Assembly (NCBI GenBank): GCA_029194725.1 | Contig: JARFXQ010000003.1 | Coordinates: 186,001 to 250,000, forward strand | Length of the DNA: 64,000 bases | From: Nitrospira sp. | Lineage (GTDB): Bacteria; Nitrospirota; Nitrospiria; Nitrospirales; Nitrospiraceae | Direction of reading: 5' to 3' | Shown: positions 27,199 through 36,180 of the stretch, piece by piece | Layout of the letters: every line of letters begins with the position of its first letter | How positions within the stretch are numbered: position 1 is the stretch's first letter | Position numbers and translations under genes: made by a program | The notes under the pieces: generated by a model | What the model was told of the DNA's origin: nothing | Database searches by the model: none | Seen by the model: only the letters and a program-made list of their open reading frames with translations

Positions 27199-29118
27199 TC
27201 ACACTCGAACAGGCAGGGCCTGGTGGAGATGTCGGAAAGGCTTGTACGGCCGGCCGCCAGGTGCAAAGAAATTTTCGAAAAATTCTACATAATGGAGCCG
27301 GAGCGATTGGATGGTCGGCGAGAAGATGCTGAAGATGAGATTGATCCCGTGGAGCGCACCAGCGATGGCGAGGCTCAAAAAGACGTTACCCACCATACCG
27401 CCTAGTTTGTTCGCGGCAAAGGCGAGTGCGGCCGACGCGACGCCGATCCCCATCAGGCGCAGGTAGGAAAGCACATTGACGAGGTTGTGCAGCTCCATGG
27501 CTCCGCGGCCCCTTCCAACAACGAAGATGATGGCCAGCGCGCATAGTAGGCTCGTGACCTCGGCTGAGATCCAGTCCCGTGGCAACATTTTGGCGACGCT
27601 TGCGATGAGAGAGATGAATGACAGGACAAGCACCGTGCCGCCGCACTTCATCAAACAGTCCTGCCGGTTCCCATACCGCCAGGCCGAGTACGTACCAAGC
27701 GCAAGCCCTAACAGCACATGCGCCGTGCCTATCCCGATGGAGAGGAAGAGAAGAGGCAGGAACGCCTGCATGCGGTTCAGCACCGGATGCAGACCGACGT
27801 ACTCGCCTAGCTCACCAAACAACTCTCCAAACAGAAGTCCAAACAAGATGGCCGAGCCAGAAGCCCATAGGAAGATAGTTGAAAGGTCACGAACGAGCGG
27901 ATAGGAGCGGTAATGCCGTCTGACCATGGCTGCGGCGGCAATAAGGAGTAGCCCATAGCCGGCATCGCCGACAATCACGCCATAGAACAAGGGGAAAAAC
28001 ACCGCCACGTATGGGGTCGGATCGATGCTTCCGTATCGCGGCAAAGCCACGACCCGGGTCAATCTTTCAAACGGTCGGAGGAATCCTGGATTCCGCAGTG
28101 CCACTGGGACAGCCGCCCATTCCTTGGGAACAACCGGATATTGTTCCAGCACAACCTTGCCGGCGAATTCCTTTTCAATCCGAAGACTCAACATGGCGAG
28201 TGCACAATTGGGGACCCAACCGTAGATAAACGTCGCCAGATCGGTCTGGTAGAAAAGGGTGCTTGCTTCAATTTGATCAAGGCAACGGTCGACAGTCTCC
28301 TGATACTGCGCCAACTCCTGACGCCAGTGAAGCGCGGCATCTTTCAGCTCCTGTCGATAACGGATCGCCTGGAGAGGCAGTTCCGTCTTCTTCTGGAGCA
28401 GCATGCGCAGGGCTTCTCCCAAAGGCCTGTCCGAGACGGAGGCTGGTAGTCGCAACTCGGTGATGCCTTCTTCCCATAGCAGAGCACGAATCTTCACGCT
28501 GTACTCTTTGGGAAAAATCAGGAGAACGACCAACACAGGCTCCTCCAGGCTCGTATGGAACAGCTCATAACGATTGAGCGTGATCTTGGCCATCAGTTCT
28601 CGCAGAAGAGGCAGGAGATCACGGGATTCGTCGCCCTCCTCGAATGTCACGCCGAGGTGGTCTAATTCCTCGCTTTTCTGGATGAACTGTAAGAACGGTG
28701 TCAGTCCCGCCAAGGCCCTCTCGTATTTGGACAGGAGAGCCAGCTCTTCCTCACTTGCCTTCAGTCTGGTCACGAGGTCATCAATATGGCGACCAATCTC
28801 TCCTACCCGGCCAGTGAGGTGGGCCAAGCCCACTTCCGTCAGTTCCGGTTGTCGAGTAGATCGGGCGGTCAGTCTTTCGTCCGACGGGATCCCAGGAAGG
28901 AGCAGAAGAAGCCGACGCAAGTCCTCATGCAATCGTTCCAGTTCAGCTCGTCGCTGCCGAACACATTCATTCATCACATGAGGACGTAAGGGGATCTCTC
29001 TCGCCTCGATCGGGGTAGAATCGATGTGCAAGACGCCGACTTCCTGAAGCACCGCCGTCACATGTTCCACCTGGGTGCGTGGTGAAACCAGCCTGACCTT
29101 CACCATCGGTTCAATCAT
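27199..29118 (-). CDS. V/A-type ATP synthase subunit I (a-subunit homologue)
   Basis: 639 residues. The N-terminal half (1-320) is a soluble helical domain with coiled coils. The C-terminal half holds about seven or eight TM helices that carry the ion half-channels; FFPLFYGVIVGDAGYGLLLI and LFGELFGELGEYVGLHPVL are conserved landmarks. I set the start at MIEPMVKVRLVSPRTQVEHV (29118), which overlaps the preceding stop by 8 nt; the frame is open to 29172, but that part lies within the upstream gene. Confidence 0.92.
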   Translation of the reverse strand: MIEPMVKVRLVSPRTQVEHVTAVLQEVGVLHIDSTPIEAREIPLRPHVMNECVRQRRAELERLHEDLRRLLLLLPGIPSDERLTARSTRQPELTEVGLAHLTGRVGEIGRHIDDLVTRLKASEEELALLSKYERALAGLTPFLQFIQKSEELDHLGVTFEEGDESRDLLPLLRELMAKITLNRYELFHTSLEEPVLVVLLIFPKEYSVKIRALLWEEGITELRLPASVSDRPLGEALRMLLQKKTELPLQAIRYRQELKDAALHWRQELAQYQETVDRCLDQIEASTLFYQTDLATFIYGWVPNCALAMLSLRIEKEFAGKVVLEQYPVVPKEWAAVPVALRNPGFLRPFERLTRVVALPRYGSIDPTPYVAVFFPLFYGVIVGDAGYGLLLIAAAAMVRRHYRSYPLVRDLSTIFLWASGSAILFGLLFGELFGELGEYVGLHPVLNRMQAFLPLLFLSIGIGTAHVLLGLALGTYSAWRYGNRQDCLMKCGGTVLVLSFISLIASVAKMLPRDWISAEVTSLLCALAIIFVVGRGRGAMELHNLVNVLSYLRLMGIGVASAALAFAANKLGGMVGNVFLSLAIAGALHGINLIFSIFSPTIQSLRLHYVEFFENFFAPGGRPYKPFRHLHQALPVRV

Positions 29119-29464
29119 GGAGTCGATCCCAACCTGGCAGGATGCGATCGAGAACGAGATCAACCGCCTCATCGATCCTGCCCATGCAATGAGCTCTCAT
29201 GTCGCTTGCATTCGCCTGGGCGTTCGTGAGCAACTGCTCAGCCTCGCGCTTCGCCTCTGCGAGGCCCGCAGCCAGCGCGCTGGACTGTCTTTGCTCGATC
29301 CCTCTATGCTTCTCGGCCAGTAAGGACGCCGCCTCGGCCCGCGCACGTTCTAATATTTCGGCCGCCTCTCGCTCGGCCTGTCGAAGCATCGCCTCAACGG
29401 ACCGTTCAGCCTCGTGGATTTCTCTGAGGATCTCAGGAGCCTGTGGCGTATTCTGCTCAGGCAT
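29111..29464 (-). CDS. V/A-type ATP synthase subunit G/H-like coiled-coil protein
   Basis: 117 residues, nearly all one Ala/Glu-rich helix: AERSVEAMLRQAEREAAEIL and so on. It is the first gene of the V/A-ATPase operon, where the peripheral-stalk G (also called H) subunit is expected. The start at MPEQNTPQAPEILREI is preferred over the longer frame (29518) because the helix begins there. Sequence alone would only say coiled coil; position makes the call. Confidence 0.75.
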   Translation of the reverse strand: MPEQNTPQAPEILREIHEAERSVEAMLRQAEREAAEILERARAEAASLLAEKHRGIEQRQSSALAAGLAEAKREAEQLLTNAQANASDMRAHCMGRIDEAVDLVLDRILPGWDRLHD

Positions 29465-29619
29465 CGTTGCCTCTGAGTGAACACATGCGTACCTCCCGGT
29501 CGCAAACTTTGAACTCAATGGTCCTTGAGCCGGGAGGAAAGCCCTTCTCTCTCGCCCATGATCCGGCGTTTCATCACCAGGGACTCTGCGAGGACCACAT
29601 TCTTGCGATTTCGCTCACC

Positions 29620-30078
29620 TTATCCGCTGCCCCCCTTTCCTGGCCACCAATACTTGGCCGTCGCCTTCAGGTAGCCGAAAACCACATCCCGTCTGGATGC
29701 AATGCCAACCAGGATATTCCCCCTCACAACAGGAGCCCGGATGAGGTGTCGCTCCTGAAGAAGGTGGGTCAAATCCGTGACCAGCATCTCTTCAGTGACC
29801 GTGACAACATTTCTGGTCATGATCTCTGCCGCTGTGATGTGACGAAGATCTTTTCCCTCCTCCATGACCCGTAACAGGTCGAATTCGGACACAAGACCGA
29901 CAAGCGTGAAATCATTCTCCACGACGGGCACGGCTCCAAAGTTCTGGTCGGTCATCGTTTCCGCGATGGCAATCCCTTTGGTATCAGGGCTCACCATATA
30001 AACGTCATTTTCCATGACTTGTCGAACGGTCAATGTCTTGGGGTCATGCTCATTCACAAAATGTTCTGCTGCTCTCAT
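29620..30078 (-). CDS. Tandem CBS-domain protein
   Basis: 152 residues, two CBS modules (about 17-75 and 83-142), no other domain. Each has the GAVPVVE / RAPVVR core and the following G-hydrophobic-S-x-x-D loop (VGLVSEFDLLR, VGIASRRDVVF). Such proteins bind adenosine ligands and regulate partners. GGGAGGG lies just ahead of the ATG. It is 540 nt upstream of the V/A-ATPase operon; a regulatory link is possible but unproven. The ~160-nt gap below it (29465-29619) shows nothing clear. Confidence 0.88.
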   Translation of the reverse strand: MRAAEHFVNEHDPKTLTVRQVMENDVYMVSPDTKGIAIAETMTDQNFGAVPVVENDFTLVGLVSEFDLLRVMEEGKDLRHITAAEIMTRNVVTVTEEMLVTDLTHLLQERHLIRAPVVRGNILVGIASRRDVVFGYLKATAKYWWPGKGGSG

Positions 30079-30228
30079 AACGCCTCCCTCCCCATTGGTA
30101 TCCTCTCCCCCTCACTTCCCAGGAAGGCCAATGCCATCGGATAATAAATTTTGACCCGACACTCTAATGCAGGAGGATCGCGAACATAGGCGATCCTCAT
30201 CCTCAGAAAATCGTCGGAAAAGCATCCA

Positions 30229-30645
30229 TTAGGAAGCGATATATCGCTCCAGGTGTTGAATCAGCTCTTCCTTCTCATCGATCATCAGGGTCACCATGTC
30301 CCGGAGTGAAACGATGCCGACGAACTCGGCTTCATCGAACACCAAAAGATGCCGACATCGGTGTTCCTTCATCAGATCCAAGCAACGACTCGCCGTATCG
30401 TTCGGGCTGACCTTGATCGAGTCTCCGGTCATCGCATCCTTGATCTTGACCTTTTCCGGGTCTTTCCCCCTACCGACTACGTGCATCACCAGGTCACGTT
30501 CCGTGAACAGACCTCGGATCCCGGAAGCATTCGTAACAACCACGGAACCAATGAATTCCTCGGTCATGAGTTCGGCCGCGTCGAGAACGGATTTGTTCGC
30601 GTCGATGGTGGCGACTCGCCGCACGATTTTCGACACGATCGTCAT
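30229..30645 (-). CDS. Tandem CBS-domain protein
   Basis: 138 residues with two CBS modules (about 6-62 and 72-130): IGSVVVTNASGIRGLFTERD and CRHLLVFDEAEFVGIVSLRD. It ends in an acidic helix DEKEELIQHLERYIAS. It is related to but clearly diverged from the CBS protein encoded 150 nt downstream, so an old duplication or two separate recruits. The ligand is unknown. The 148-nt gap upstream holds no gene. Confidence 0.88.
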   Translation of the reverse strand: MTIVSKIVRRVATIDANKSVLDAAELMTEEFIGSVVVTNASGIRGLFTERDLVMHVVGRGKDPEKVKIKDAMTGDSIKVSPNDTASRCLDLMKEHRCRHLLVFDEAEFVGIVSLRDMVTLMIDEKEELIQHLERYIAS

Positions 30646-30793
30646 GTGCGCATAAGCCTCTCTCCCCGGTCTGCCCAGGCAGGATTGTCAAATCCGTGAA
30701 AAAGAACCACTGACAGGCACAATGCCGGCTCGCGCTGAAGCCCTCTGCCGTTCACGCCCGGCCGGTACGAAGGCGTATCGTGACGTCTTCTTC

Positions 30794-31237
30794 TTATGCG
30801 GTGGGGATCTCCAGTACATACAATTCTCCCTTCATGCGCTCATGGATATCACAGTGAAAAGAAAAGCTTCCTGGTCTTTCAGTGGTAAACCGGATCACCA
30901 GAGTTTTCCCGGGATTCACGTAGAATCCTTCCACACCTTTCCCATACGTCACGATCTGATCATCCTCCCCGGAGACGAGGAGCCCGGTCAGCATCGATGA
31001 TGCAAAGCCATGGCGGACGTTGTCATGATTCTCCACGACAATCTCAAGAGGCGTCCCTATCTGAATGGGGCCACCTTTGGCTAGGAAGAAGGTACGATCC
31101 TCAATGACAATCTCAATTCGTTGCTCGCGGCTTCCTTGGATCGTGGACTGAGCCTCTGTCGAGATTGGCGCCAGAGTCGTACCGACCAGCGTCATCATGA
31201 CGGCAGATGCACAAAGGAAGAGAATATGAATTCTCAT
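30794..31237 (-). CDS. Exported amicyanin-like cupredoxin
   Basis: 147 residues. Start MRIHILFLCASAVMMTLVG is chosen because GAGGT lies 5 nt ahead of it; an ATG four codons earlier is possible. The signal peptide probably ends near STEAQS. The type 1 copper set is His in DNVRHGFASSM plus the Cys-x2-His-x2-Met loop in FHCDIHERMKG, spacing as in amicyanin. It probably carries electrons in the periplasm. The partner is unknown; nitrifiers often have many such proteins. Confidence 0.85.
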   Translation of the reverse strand: MRIHILFLCASAVMMTLVGTTLAPISTEAQSTIQGSREQRIEIVIEDRTFFLAKGGPIQIGTPLEIVVENHDNVRHGFASSMLTGLLVSGEDDQIVTYGKGVEGFYVNPGKTLVIRFTTERPGSFSFHCDIHERMKGELYVLEIPTA

Positions 31238-31368
31238 GATGTACCTCATCGCGTGAGGGCGTCCGCCTCATCGTCCATTTTCAACATCCCGAGGCTCATC
31301 GCCCAAGAACCCCTCGAACCGCCCGGTCGACATGATCGCTTTCGACGCAATTGTTATAGAGAGTAACC

Positions 31369-32532
31369 TCACTCCACTCCCCTCACCCTACGATCAATGG
31401 GAACATAAGCTCGGCCATGCGGTCCTTCATAAATCTGGTCAGGACGGAAGAGCTTATTGTCCTTGATCTGTTCCAACCAGTGAGCCAACCATCCTGACAC
31501 ACGGGCCATCGCAAATATGGTGGTGAAAAAGTCAGGATCAATGCCCATGGTTTTGTAAAGTGCTCCTGAGTAGAAATCGACATTGGGGTGGATGCCCTTG
31601 TCGCGGAGCAGTTCCTCTCCCACTCGTTCGACTTCCTCGGCGAGATCCAGCAGCGTAGACGCTCCACAGTCTTCGGCAAGACCTCTGGCAACCTTCTGAA
31701 GGATGATAGCCCTGGGGTCCTTGACCTTGTAGATGCGATGGCCGAACCCCATCAGCTTGTGTTTAGCGGCCAGCCTTTTCTCAAGATAGGTCCGGACCCG
31801 CTCGCGCGAGCCGATTTCTTCCAGCATGTGCACAACCTCTTCCGTGGCCCCTCCATGCAGAGGACCCTTTAGAGTCCCTAGAGCAGAGGCGACTACGCTG
31901 TACGGGTCAGCCAAGGTTGAGGCAGTCACCATGCCGCTGAAAGTGGAGGCGTTCATGGTATGTTCTGCGTGCAGAATGAGGCAGGTGTCCAGCGCCTTCG
32001 CCAAGGAGGGATGCGGAACCTTTTCTGTCAGCATGTAGAGAAAGTTACTCGCATGGTAGACATCGTCCCGGGGATGAATCTCGTGATCTCCACGTCTGAG
32101 CCGATGATAGGCGGCAATGATAGTCGGGACTTTGGCAATCAGACGCACGACCGACCAATATTGAATCTCCGGGTCTAAGACCTGTCTGGCAGGGTAATAC
32201 ATACCCAGTGCCGCCACAGCTGCCTGCAACGCATCCATCGGATGCCCTTGTTCCGGAAGACACTTGATGAGATCCGTAATCCTATACTTGATGCGTCGGT
32301 GGTGACTGATGTCTTGCGAAAACCGATGGAGTTCGTCTGGAGTGGGCAAATGACCGAACAAGAGGAGAAACGAAGTTTCCAGGAATGTACTGTGAGCAGC
32401 CATCTCTGCGATGCGAATGCCGCGATACTCCAACAAGCCGGCCTGACCGTCCACATAGCTGATTGAGGATCTAGCTGCGGGAACATCGGCGAGTCCCGGT
32501 GAAAACTCGTGCAAGGTGGTCGGTTTCGTCAT
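31369..32532 (-). CDS. gltA: Citrate synthase
   Basis: 387 residues. Condenses oxaloacetate and acetyl-CoA. Catalytic residues: His in LHAEHTMNASTFSG, His in MGFGHRIYKVKDPRA, Asp in NVDFYSGALYKTMGI. The oxaloacetate loop GPLHGGATEEVVHML is intact. The length fits the short bacterial or archaeal type without the long N-terminal extension. GAGGATG lies ahead of the ATG. It is monocistronic as far as can be seen. Confidence 0.95.
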   Translation of the reverse strand: MTKPTTLHEFSPGLADVPAARSSISYVDGQAGLLEYRGIRIAEMAAHSTFLETSFLLLFGHLPTPDELHRFSQDISHHRRIKYRITDLIKCLPEQGHPMDALQAAVAALGMYYPARQVLDPEIQYWSVVRLIAKVPTIIAAYHRLRRGDHEIHPRDDVYHASNFLYMLTEKVPHPSLAKALDTCLILHAEHTMNASTFSGMVTASTLADPYSVVASALGTLKGPLHGGATEEVVHMLEEIGSRERVRTYLEKRLAAKHKLMGFGHRIYKVKDPRAIILQKVARGLAEDCGASTLLDLAEEVERVGEELLRDKGIHPNVDFYSGALYKTMGIDPDFFTTIFAMARVSGWLAHWLEQIKDNKLFRPDQIYEGPHGRAYVPIDRRVRGVE

Positions 32533-32966
32533 GACATCACATCCTCGATTTGCCGCGCTGTTAGAGCTTTCAGATCATAGGCATGCCCGAAATGGTCGGC
32601 CAGCCCATAGCGGTTCCCTCCGCTCCACCACCTATTGCTAATGTAAAACAGCAAGGCCAATGCCATCGGTCGGATCGATTGTTGTGTGGAAATCTCTCCG
32701 ATTCAGCTAACGTTGCCGGTCAAGATTACAAGGCATAGTCTTCAACTCGCAGAAGGCCGTAGCAGAAAGCGGCAGCGAGCTGAACTGAGTTGTCCCGAAT
32801 CGCTACAACCGCCTTGCCATTCCCTGAGATGGTCTCAGGAATCGTCCCCTCGCCGTTCACTCTGAGCCCCACTCTTCTCGCGCGTGCGAGGACGACTGAA
32901 GCCTCGGAACTCTGTGGCATTCAATCTGCACCAATGAAATCCATTAGCACAGGAGGGCATTTGACA
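32533..32966. other. 434-nt gene-poor stretch between citrate synthase and a small membrane protein gene
   Basis: It is the 5' region of citrate synthase on one side and of the small membrane protein on the other. A 64-codon minus-strand frame (32726-32920) runs through it but has no recognisable features. I see no RNA gene or clear promoter boxes. Confidence 0.4.
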
Positions 32967-33203
32967 ATGGAGGAAAGGCGCGGGTGGCTCACGGCATTCC
33001 TGCAGGAGGTCCTTGCGATGCCGCGCAAACACGTGCTCGTCTTTCTGCTCGCAACCGTTTTGTTGATTATCGTGCAAGTAGAAGTGATCGAGGGATGGCA
33101 CCTCATTCATCTTCTCGAGCTGCTTGGTCTCATGTTGTTTCTGTACATGGGATGGGTGACGTGGCGTGTGGCGCGCATCCTGAAAAAACAAGGGAAGTTA
33201 TAG
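32967..33203 (+). CDS. Small two-helix membrane protein, function unknown
   Basis: 78 residues. The start MEERRGWLTAFLQ is chosen because AGGAGGG lies about 8 nt ahead; the frame is open further upstream but without a ribosome site. Two hydrophobic segments follow (about 18-37 KHVLVFLLATVLLIIVQVEV and 43-65 HLLELLGLMLFLYMGWVTWR), then a basic tail ARILKKQGKL. I do not recognise the family. The next small gene starts 56 nt downstream. Confidence 0.6.
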   Translation: MEERRGWLTAFLQEVLAMPRKHVLVFLLATVLLIIVQVEVIEGWHLIHLLELLGLMLFLYMGWVTWRVARILKKQGKL

Positions 33204-33259
33204 GTTGTCCTGGCGAGAAACTCTCCTGCTTCATTGACGAGCCCAAAAGAGGGGGGCTT

Positions 33260-33430
33260 ATGACGCAGCTATCGCTGGAGCCGAACGAACAGGATATCTT
33301 GATCTGGGCGCTTCAAGGCACCGTATCTGATCTCGGCGGAGAAATAGCGGACACGGAGAACCAAGAATTCCGGGAAGATCTTAAGCAACGGAAAACCGTC
33401 TTGCAGAATATCCTGCGCCGCTTGCGCTAA
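33260..33430 (+). CDS. Small conserved-type hypothetical protein (56 residues)
   Basis: Start ATG at 33260 behind GAGGGGGG. It is hydrophilic and helical: MTQLSLEPNEQDILIWALQG then LGGEIADTENQEFREDLKQR. The pattern (helix, EIADT, F-R-E-x-L-K-x-R, leucine-rich end) matches a widespread small-protein type of unknown function that I recall from many genomes. It could sit on the same message as the membrane protein upstream. Confidence 0.6.
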   Translation: MTQLSLEPNEQDILIWALQGTVSDLGGEIADTENQEFREDLKQRKTVLQNILRRLR

Positions 33431-33516
33431 GGCCAGATGCTGGTTCGCTGGAGACACTTCGATCTCGGGATCGATGGGCAACACAGAAGCATGCGGCGTG
33501 GATAACGCCAGGAGAA

Positions 33517-33580
33517 CTCCGCCAGCGCGGTGGCCACTGCGCGTTGCGAAACTCATCCACGTAGTTCATGACCGTGATCA
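33517..33580 (-). pseudogene. Relic of the hypD 5' end
   Basis: The 64 nt align with the start of hypD at 42054-42118 on the same strand, roughly 75-80 percent identical, with one deleted base. On the minus strand it reads MNYVDEFRN, and after correcting the missing base AVATALAE; intact HypD begins [18 protein letters not shown]. Beyond the first ~20 codons no HypD similarity is visible. The rest of the 33431-33792 gap holds no convincing gene. Confidence 0.6.
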
Positions 33581-33792
33581 CCTACAACCGCGTGGCTCGG
33601 CATCATTCCAGCGATTTGCTGAGGACCAATTTTGGTCTTCGTGAAGACGGTCGATCTCCGATAAGCAGTGTGGTATTGATACCCTTCCTTGTGAATCGAC
33701 CTCCGTCTCAACGTTTGAGCTAAGCGGCGTTGTTCAGCTTTATCGAGCAGCCTAAAGAACTCGGGGTTGAGCGTCAGGTTAGGTGGCGGGCC

Positions 33793-34332
33793 TCATATGT
33801 ACAGGAACTCCAGTCCTTTCAGCCAATGCTCATTCCCGAATTGGTCGATGATGGCAACGTCGGCTTTGAACGGTTTGCCTTCTTCCTTGACGGGCGGTTG
33901 GACGAAAAAGTCAAAGCGAAGTTCGCTGATGCCGCTCCGAGGGATGCTGTGCGCCTGGCTGTACATATTCGAATCATGTGCGCGTACCAAGGCATGGCCA
34001 ACGGCTTTGGGCTTTCGAAGCTTTGCTCCCATGACAACTACGTCGTACATTGAGATGTTTGTCACGTTAAGGTCCCCAACGATTTGCATCACAGGTTGAC
34101 TGCCCATCGATCCCATATGCCACCAAAATGCGTTTTGCCGGGAAACGGGAATGAGGACCATGGTTTTTGACGGAACGTCAATAAGACCAACTGGTAGCTT
34201 TTGACTGAACAATAACGAAGCCCAACGCCAAGCCCTCCCGAACCACCCAAAGATGGTGCCAAGAATAGTGAGTAGGCTGATAACTAAGCCTACAATAACT
34301 TGTGCGACTTGAAGGTCAAAGGGCATAGCCAC
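33793..34332 (-). CDS. Hypothetical membrane-anchored protein
   Basis: 179 residues, not recognised. One N-terminal TM helix (about 10-32, VAQVIVGLVISLLTILGTIF) is followed by Trp-rich FGRAWRWASLLF and a ~130-residue soluble part that looks beta-rich, ending GNEHWLKGLEFLYI. Such a layout suits a membrane-tethered domain facing either side. The region is accessory, with toxin-antitoxin genes nearby. Its 5' end overlaps the next frame by 43 nt. Confidence 0.5.
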   Translation of the reverse strand: MAMPFDLQVAQVIVGLVISLLTILGTIFGWFGRAWRWASLLFSQKLPVGLIDVPSKTMVLIPVSRQNAFWWHMGSMGSQPVMQIVGDLNVTNISMYDVVVMGAKLRKPKAVGHALVRAHDSNMYSQAHSIPRSGISELRFDFFVQPPVKEEGKPFKADVAIIDQFGNEHWLKGLEFLYI

Positions 34333-34544
34333 CTCACAGCCCCGGAGATCAGCGACGGCCGCAGAACAAACAGAGTTTGTGCGGCGGGTGTCCGGTGCCG
34401 CCGCTGGTCATGCGTCTCCTGCAGCACGATGTTGCCCGTCGGTGCAATGTGACTTACCTTTCCCGGCTTGAGATCCGCAATCTCAAACTTGTAGCGATCT
34501 GGCACCAAGCATGCGACCTTCAACAGCCTCTCACTAGACGGCAT
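34290..34544 (-). CDS. Doubtful hypothetical ORF
   Basis: 84 codons. It overlaps the DUF2283 gene by 11 nt and the 179-residue gene by 43 nt, on the same strand. The first half (FEIADLKPGKVSHIAPTGNI) looks protein-like, the second half less so. It may be a frameshifted or truncated partner of the DUF2283 protein. I cannot name a family. Confidence 0.3.
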   Translation of the reverse strand: MPSSERLLKVACLVPDRYKFEIADLKPGKVSHIAPTGNIVLQETHDQRRHRTPAAQTLFVLRPSLISGAVRWLCPLTFKSHKLL

Positions 34545-34770
34545 CTGCCCCTACGCTGGATTTGGCATGCAGGACAGTGACGCCGACTAGTTCGTTTCCG
34601 TCGTAATGATAGATGAAGCGCCCTGTCATTTCGCTGTCGGTCGCCCGTTGTGGTTTTCTCAGGCTGATATACAGCACATCCGCTTCGTCGTCATAATCGA
34701 GCCACAGGTGGTTGGAACGCAGGTTCAAGGATTGCGGGACCAGACTCAGGATGTCTATGACTTCTGCCAT
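34534..34770 (-). CDS. DUF2283-family small protein
   Basis: 78 residues with the DUF2283 core LWLDYDDEADVLYISLRKPQ and NELVGVTVLHAKS. These small proteins are common next to toxin-antitoxin-like genes and are not characterised. It lies 34 nt from the hicA stop, on the same strand, in the same accessory patch. Confidence 0.75.
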   Translation of the reverse strand: MAEVIDILSLVPQSLNLRSNHLWLDYDDEADVLYISLRKPQRATDSEMTGRFIYHYDGNELVGVTVLHAKSSVGADAV

Positions 34771-34804
34771 TGGATGCCTCTCTTGCGCAGGGTTGAACCC
34801 TGGC

Positions 34805-35032
34805 CTACTTGTTCGAGGCGTCGAGGAACTGCTCGATTGTCAGTCCTGCTTTTGCAATAAGACTGCGCAACGTGCCTCGTGCCACTTCCGGGTGATTTGG
34901 TATCGAAAGAGTGGCAATGTGGCCTGGTTTCGTCATGATGATATGACTGCCTTTCTGACGAACTATCTGCCAGCCACGGCGCTGAAACATCTTGATGACG
35001 TCGGAAGGGGAAAGAAGGGGAACCGGCGGCAT
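34805..35032 (-). CDS. hicA: HicA-type toxin
   Basis: 75 residues, YcfA/HicA mRNA-interferase family with a double-stranded RNA-binding fold. Diagnostic residues: SDVIKMFQRRGWQIVRQKGSH with the catalytic His in GSHIIM, IPNHPEVARGTLRSLIAKAG and EQFLDAS. It follows hicB with a 1-nt overlap, so the antitoxin is translated first. Confidence 0.9.
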   Translation of the reverse strand: MPPVPLLSPSDVIKMFQRRGWQIVRQKGSHIIMTKPGHIATLSIPNHPEVARGTLRSLIAKAGLTIEQFLDASNK

Positions 35033-35238
35033 TATGCGATGACTTCCACTTGGCGAGTGAGGATGGTCAGCGGCATCCCCATCTCGGAACGCACTTCAAG
35101 ACATTGCTTGATGGCGTCCTGCACATTGGCTTGTGCCTCTGCTTCCGTCTTGCCTTGGCTGACACATCCTGGAATAGCCGGGCACTCAGCGATGTACATT
35201 CCATCCTCGTCGCGCGTGATGGTAATCGTAAACTTCAT
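35032..35238 (-). CDS. hicB: HicB-type antitoxin
   Basis: 68 residues, partial RNase H-like fold: MKFTITITRDEDGMYIAECP then AIPGCVSQGKTEAEAQANVQDA. No DNA-binding domain is added at the C-terminus, so this is the short HicB form. It is the first gene of the hicBA pair, with AGAGGGG ahead of the ATG. The 218 nt upstream show only a 4-bp inverted repeat (CTCT/AGAG, 35264-35275). Confidence 0.9.
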   Translation of the reverse strand: MKFTITITRDEDGMYIAECPAIPGCVSQGKTEAEAQANVQDAIKQCLEVRSEMGMPLTILTRQVEVIA

Positions 35239-35456
35239 GGCAACCCCTCTTATTCTTCAATATCTCTTAACAGAGGAACTATCGCACGGACCGGCAGCTT
35301 CCGGCTCGCGCAGAAGTCTCGGCGAACGAACTGTCCAGCCTATCGGCGAAAAGACAATTATCCGGACGGCTTGTCGCAACCAAGTCTACTGAAAAGTCCG
35401 GTGTTTATCTACAGTTTGGCATCGCGTACGCTTCACCTCTGCCTCTTGAGCCCGGC

Positions 35457-36107
35457 TTACTTGAACGCACTATTCAACGTACCGAGGGAAGTGTTAACGT
35501 TCGGTTGTCCTGCAACCATCACGGTCCCTTTCTTCATCGGATGATGAAGTTGGCGGTGGCTTCCTTTCATTCTCACCTGATGCCTCCCATCGGATTCCGC
35601 AATCTTTGCGGCGCGCTGAAGCTGCCAGGCGAAACTGATTCGGCTGAAGGCCCAAAATGGCGAGAGCGGCAAACCGGTCTCTCGCAGGGCATGAGCTGCG
35701 TACTGATGGCAGGTATGTAACAGATGGTACGAACGTTTCGAAGGATAAAACACAGATTGGCTGATGGAAGACACTGGTTCCTCACTCAACAGGGTCGCAT
35801 GCAAGTGCCGGTGTAGGCGCTGATAGCCCTCTTCGGTCAGACGAAAGGTGAAGAGATCGGAAGGCGGCTGGGGCGTGCATTCCGCATAGCCTCTTTCTTC
35901 AAATATGTGCTGAGATCTGAGTGCTGAGACGTCACTCACCTTTTTACGAGGAAAGGCGATCACCGCATGCCATGTGTCAAGCGATGCCGCGATGGTCTTA
36001 GTTCCAGCGTCCGGAGGAGGAGGCCACAAGCCCTCGATAGGTGAAGCACAGGCCGAGAGCAGCACCGTCGCTGTGAAGGCAAGCACCACTGCCATGACAG
36101 ATGTCAC
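35457..36107 (-). CDS. DUF2459-like lipoprotein
   Basis: 216 residues. Signal peptide MTSVMAVVLAFTATVLL with lipobox LLSAC. The mid part resembles DUF2459 (TIGR02117-type) proteins: DTWHAVIAFPRK near the N-terminus and YHLLHTCHQYAAHALRETGL, whose Cys and His could be catalytic. The last ~45 residues are basic and His-rich and do not match my memory of the family, so the 3' end may have been extended by mutation. Function unknown. Confidence 0.6.
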   Translation of the reverse strand: MTSVMAVVLAFTATVLLSACASPIEGLWPPPPDAGTKTIAASLDTWHAVIAFPRKKVSDVSALRSQHIFEERGYAECTPQPPSDLFTFRLTEEGYQRLHRHLHATLLSEEPVSSISQSVFYPSKRSYHLLHTCHQYAAHALRETGLPLSPFWAFSRISFAWQLQRAAKIAESDGRHQVRMKGSHRQLHHPMKKGTVMVAGQPNVNTSLGTLNSAFK

Positions 36108-36180
36108 GACCAGCTCATGACACCAACTCAGAGAGGCTTGGCCCAGAAAGGTTCTGGCGCAGCATCGTCGGCATCAGCAG

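Noticed and set aside
32726..32920. 64-codon minus-strand ORF upstream of citrate synthase
   Set aside because: No ribosome site or domain; composition does not stand out from the opposite strand.
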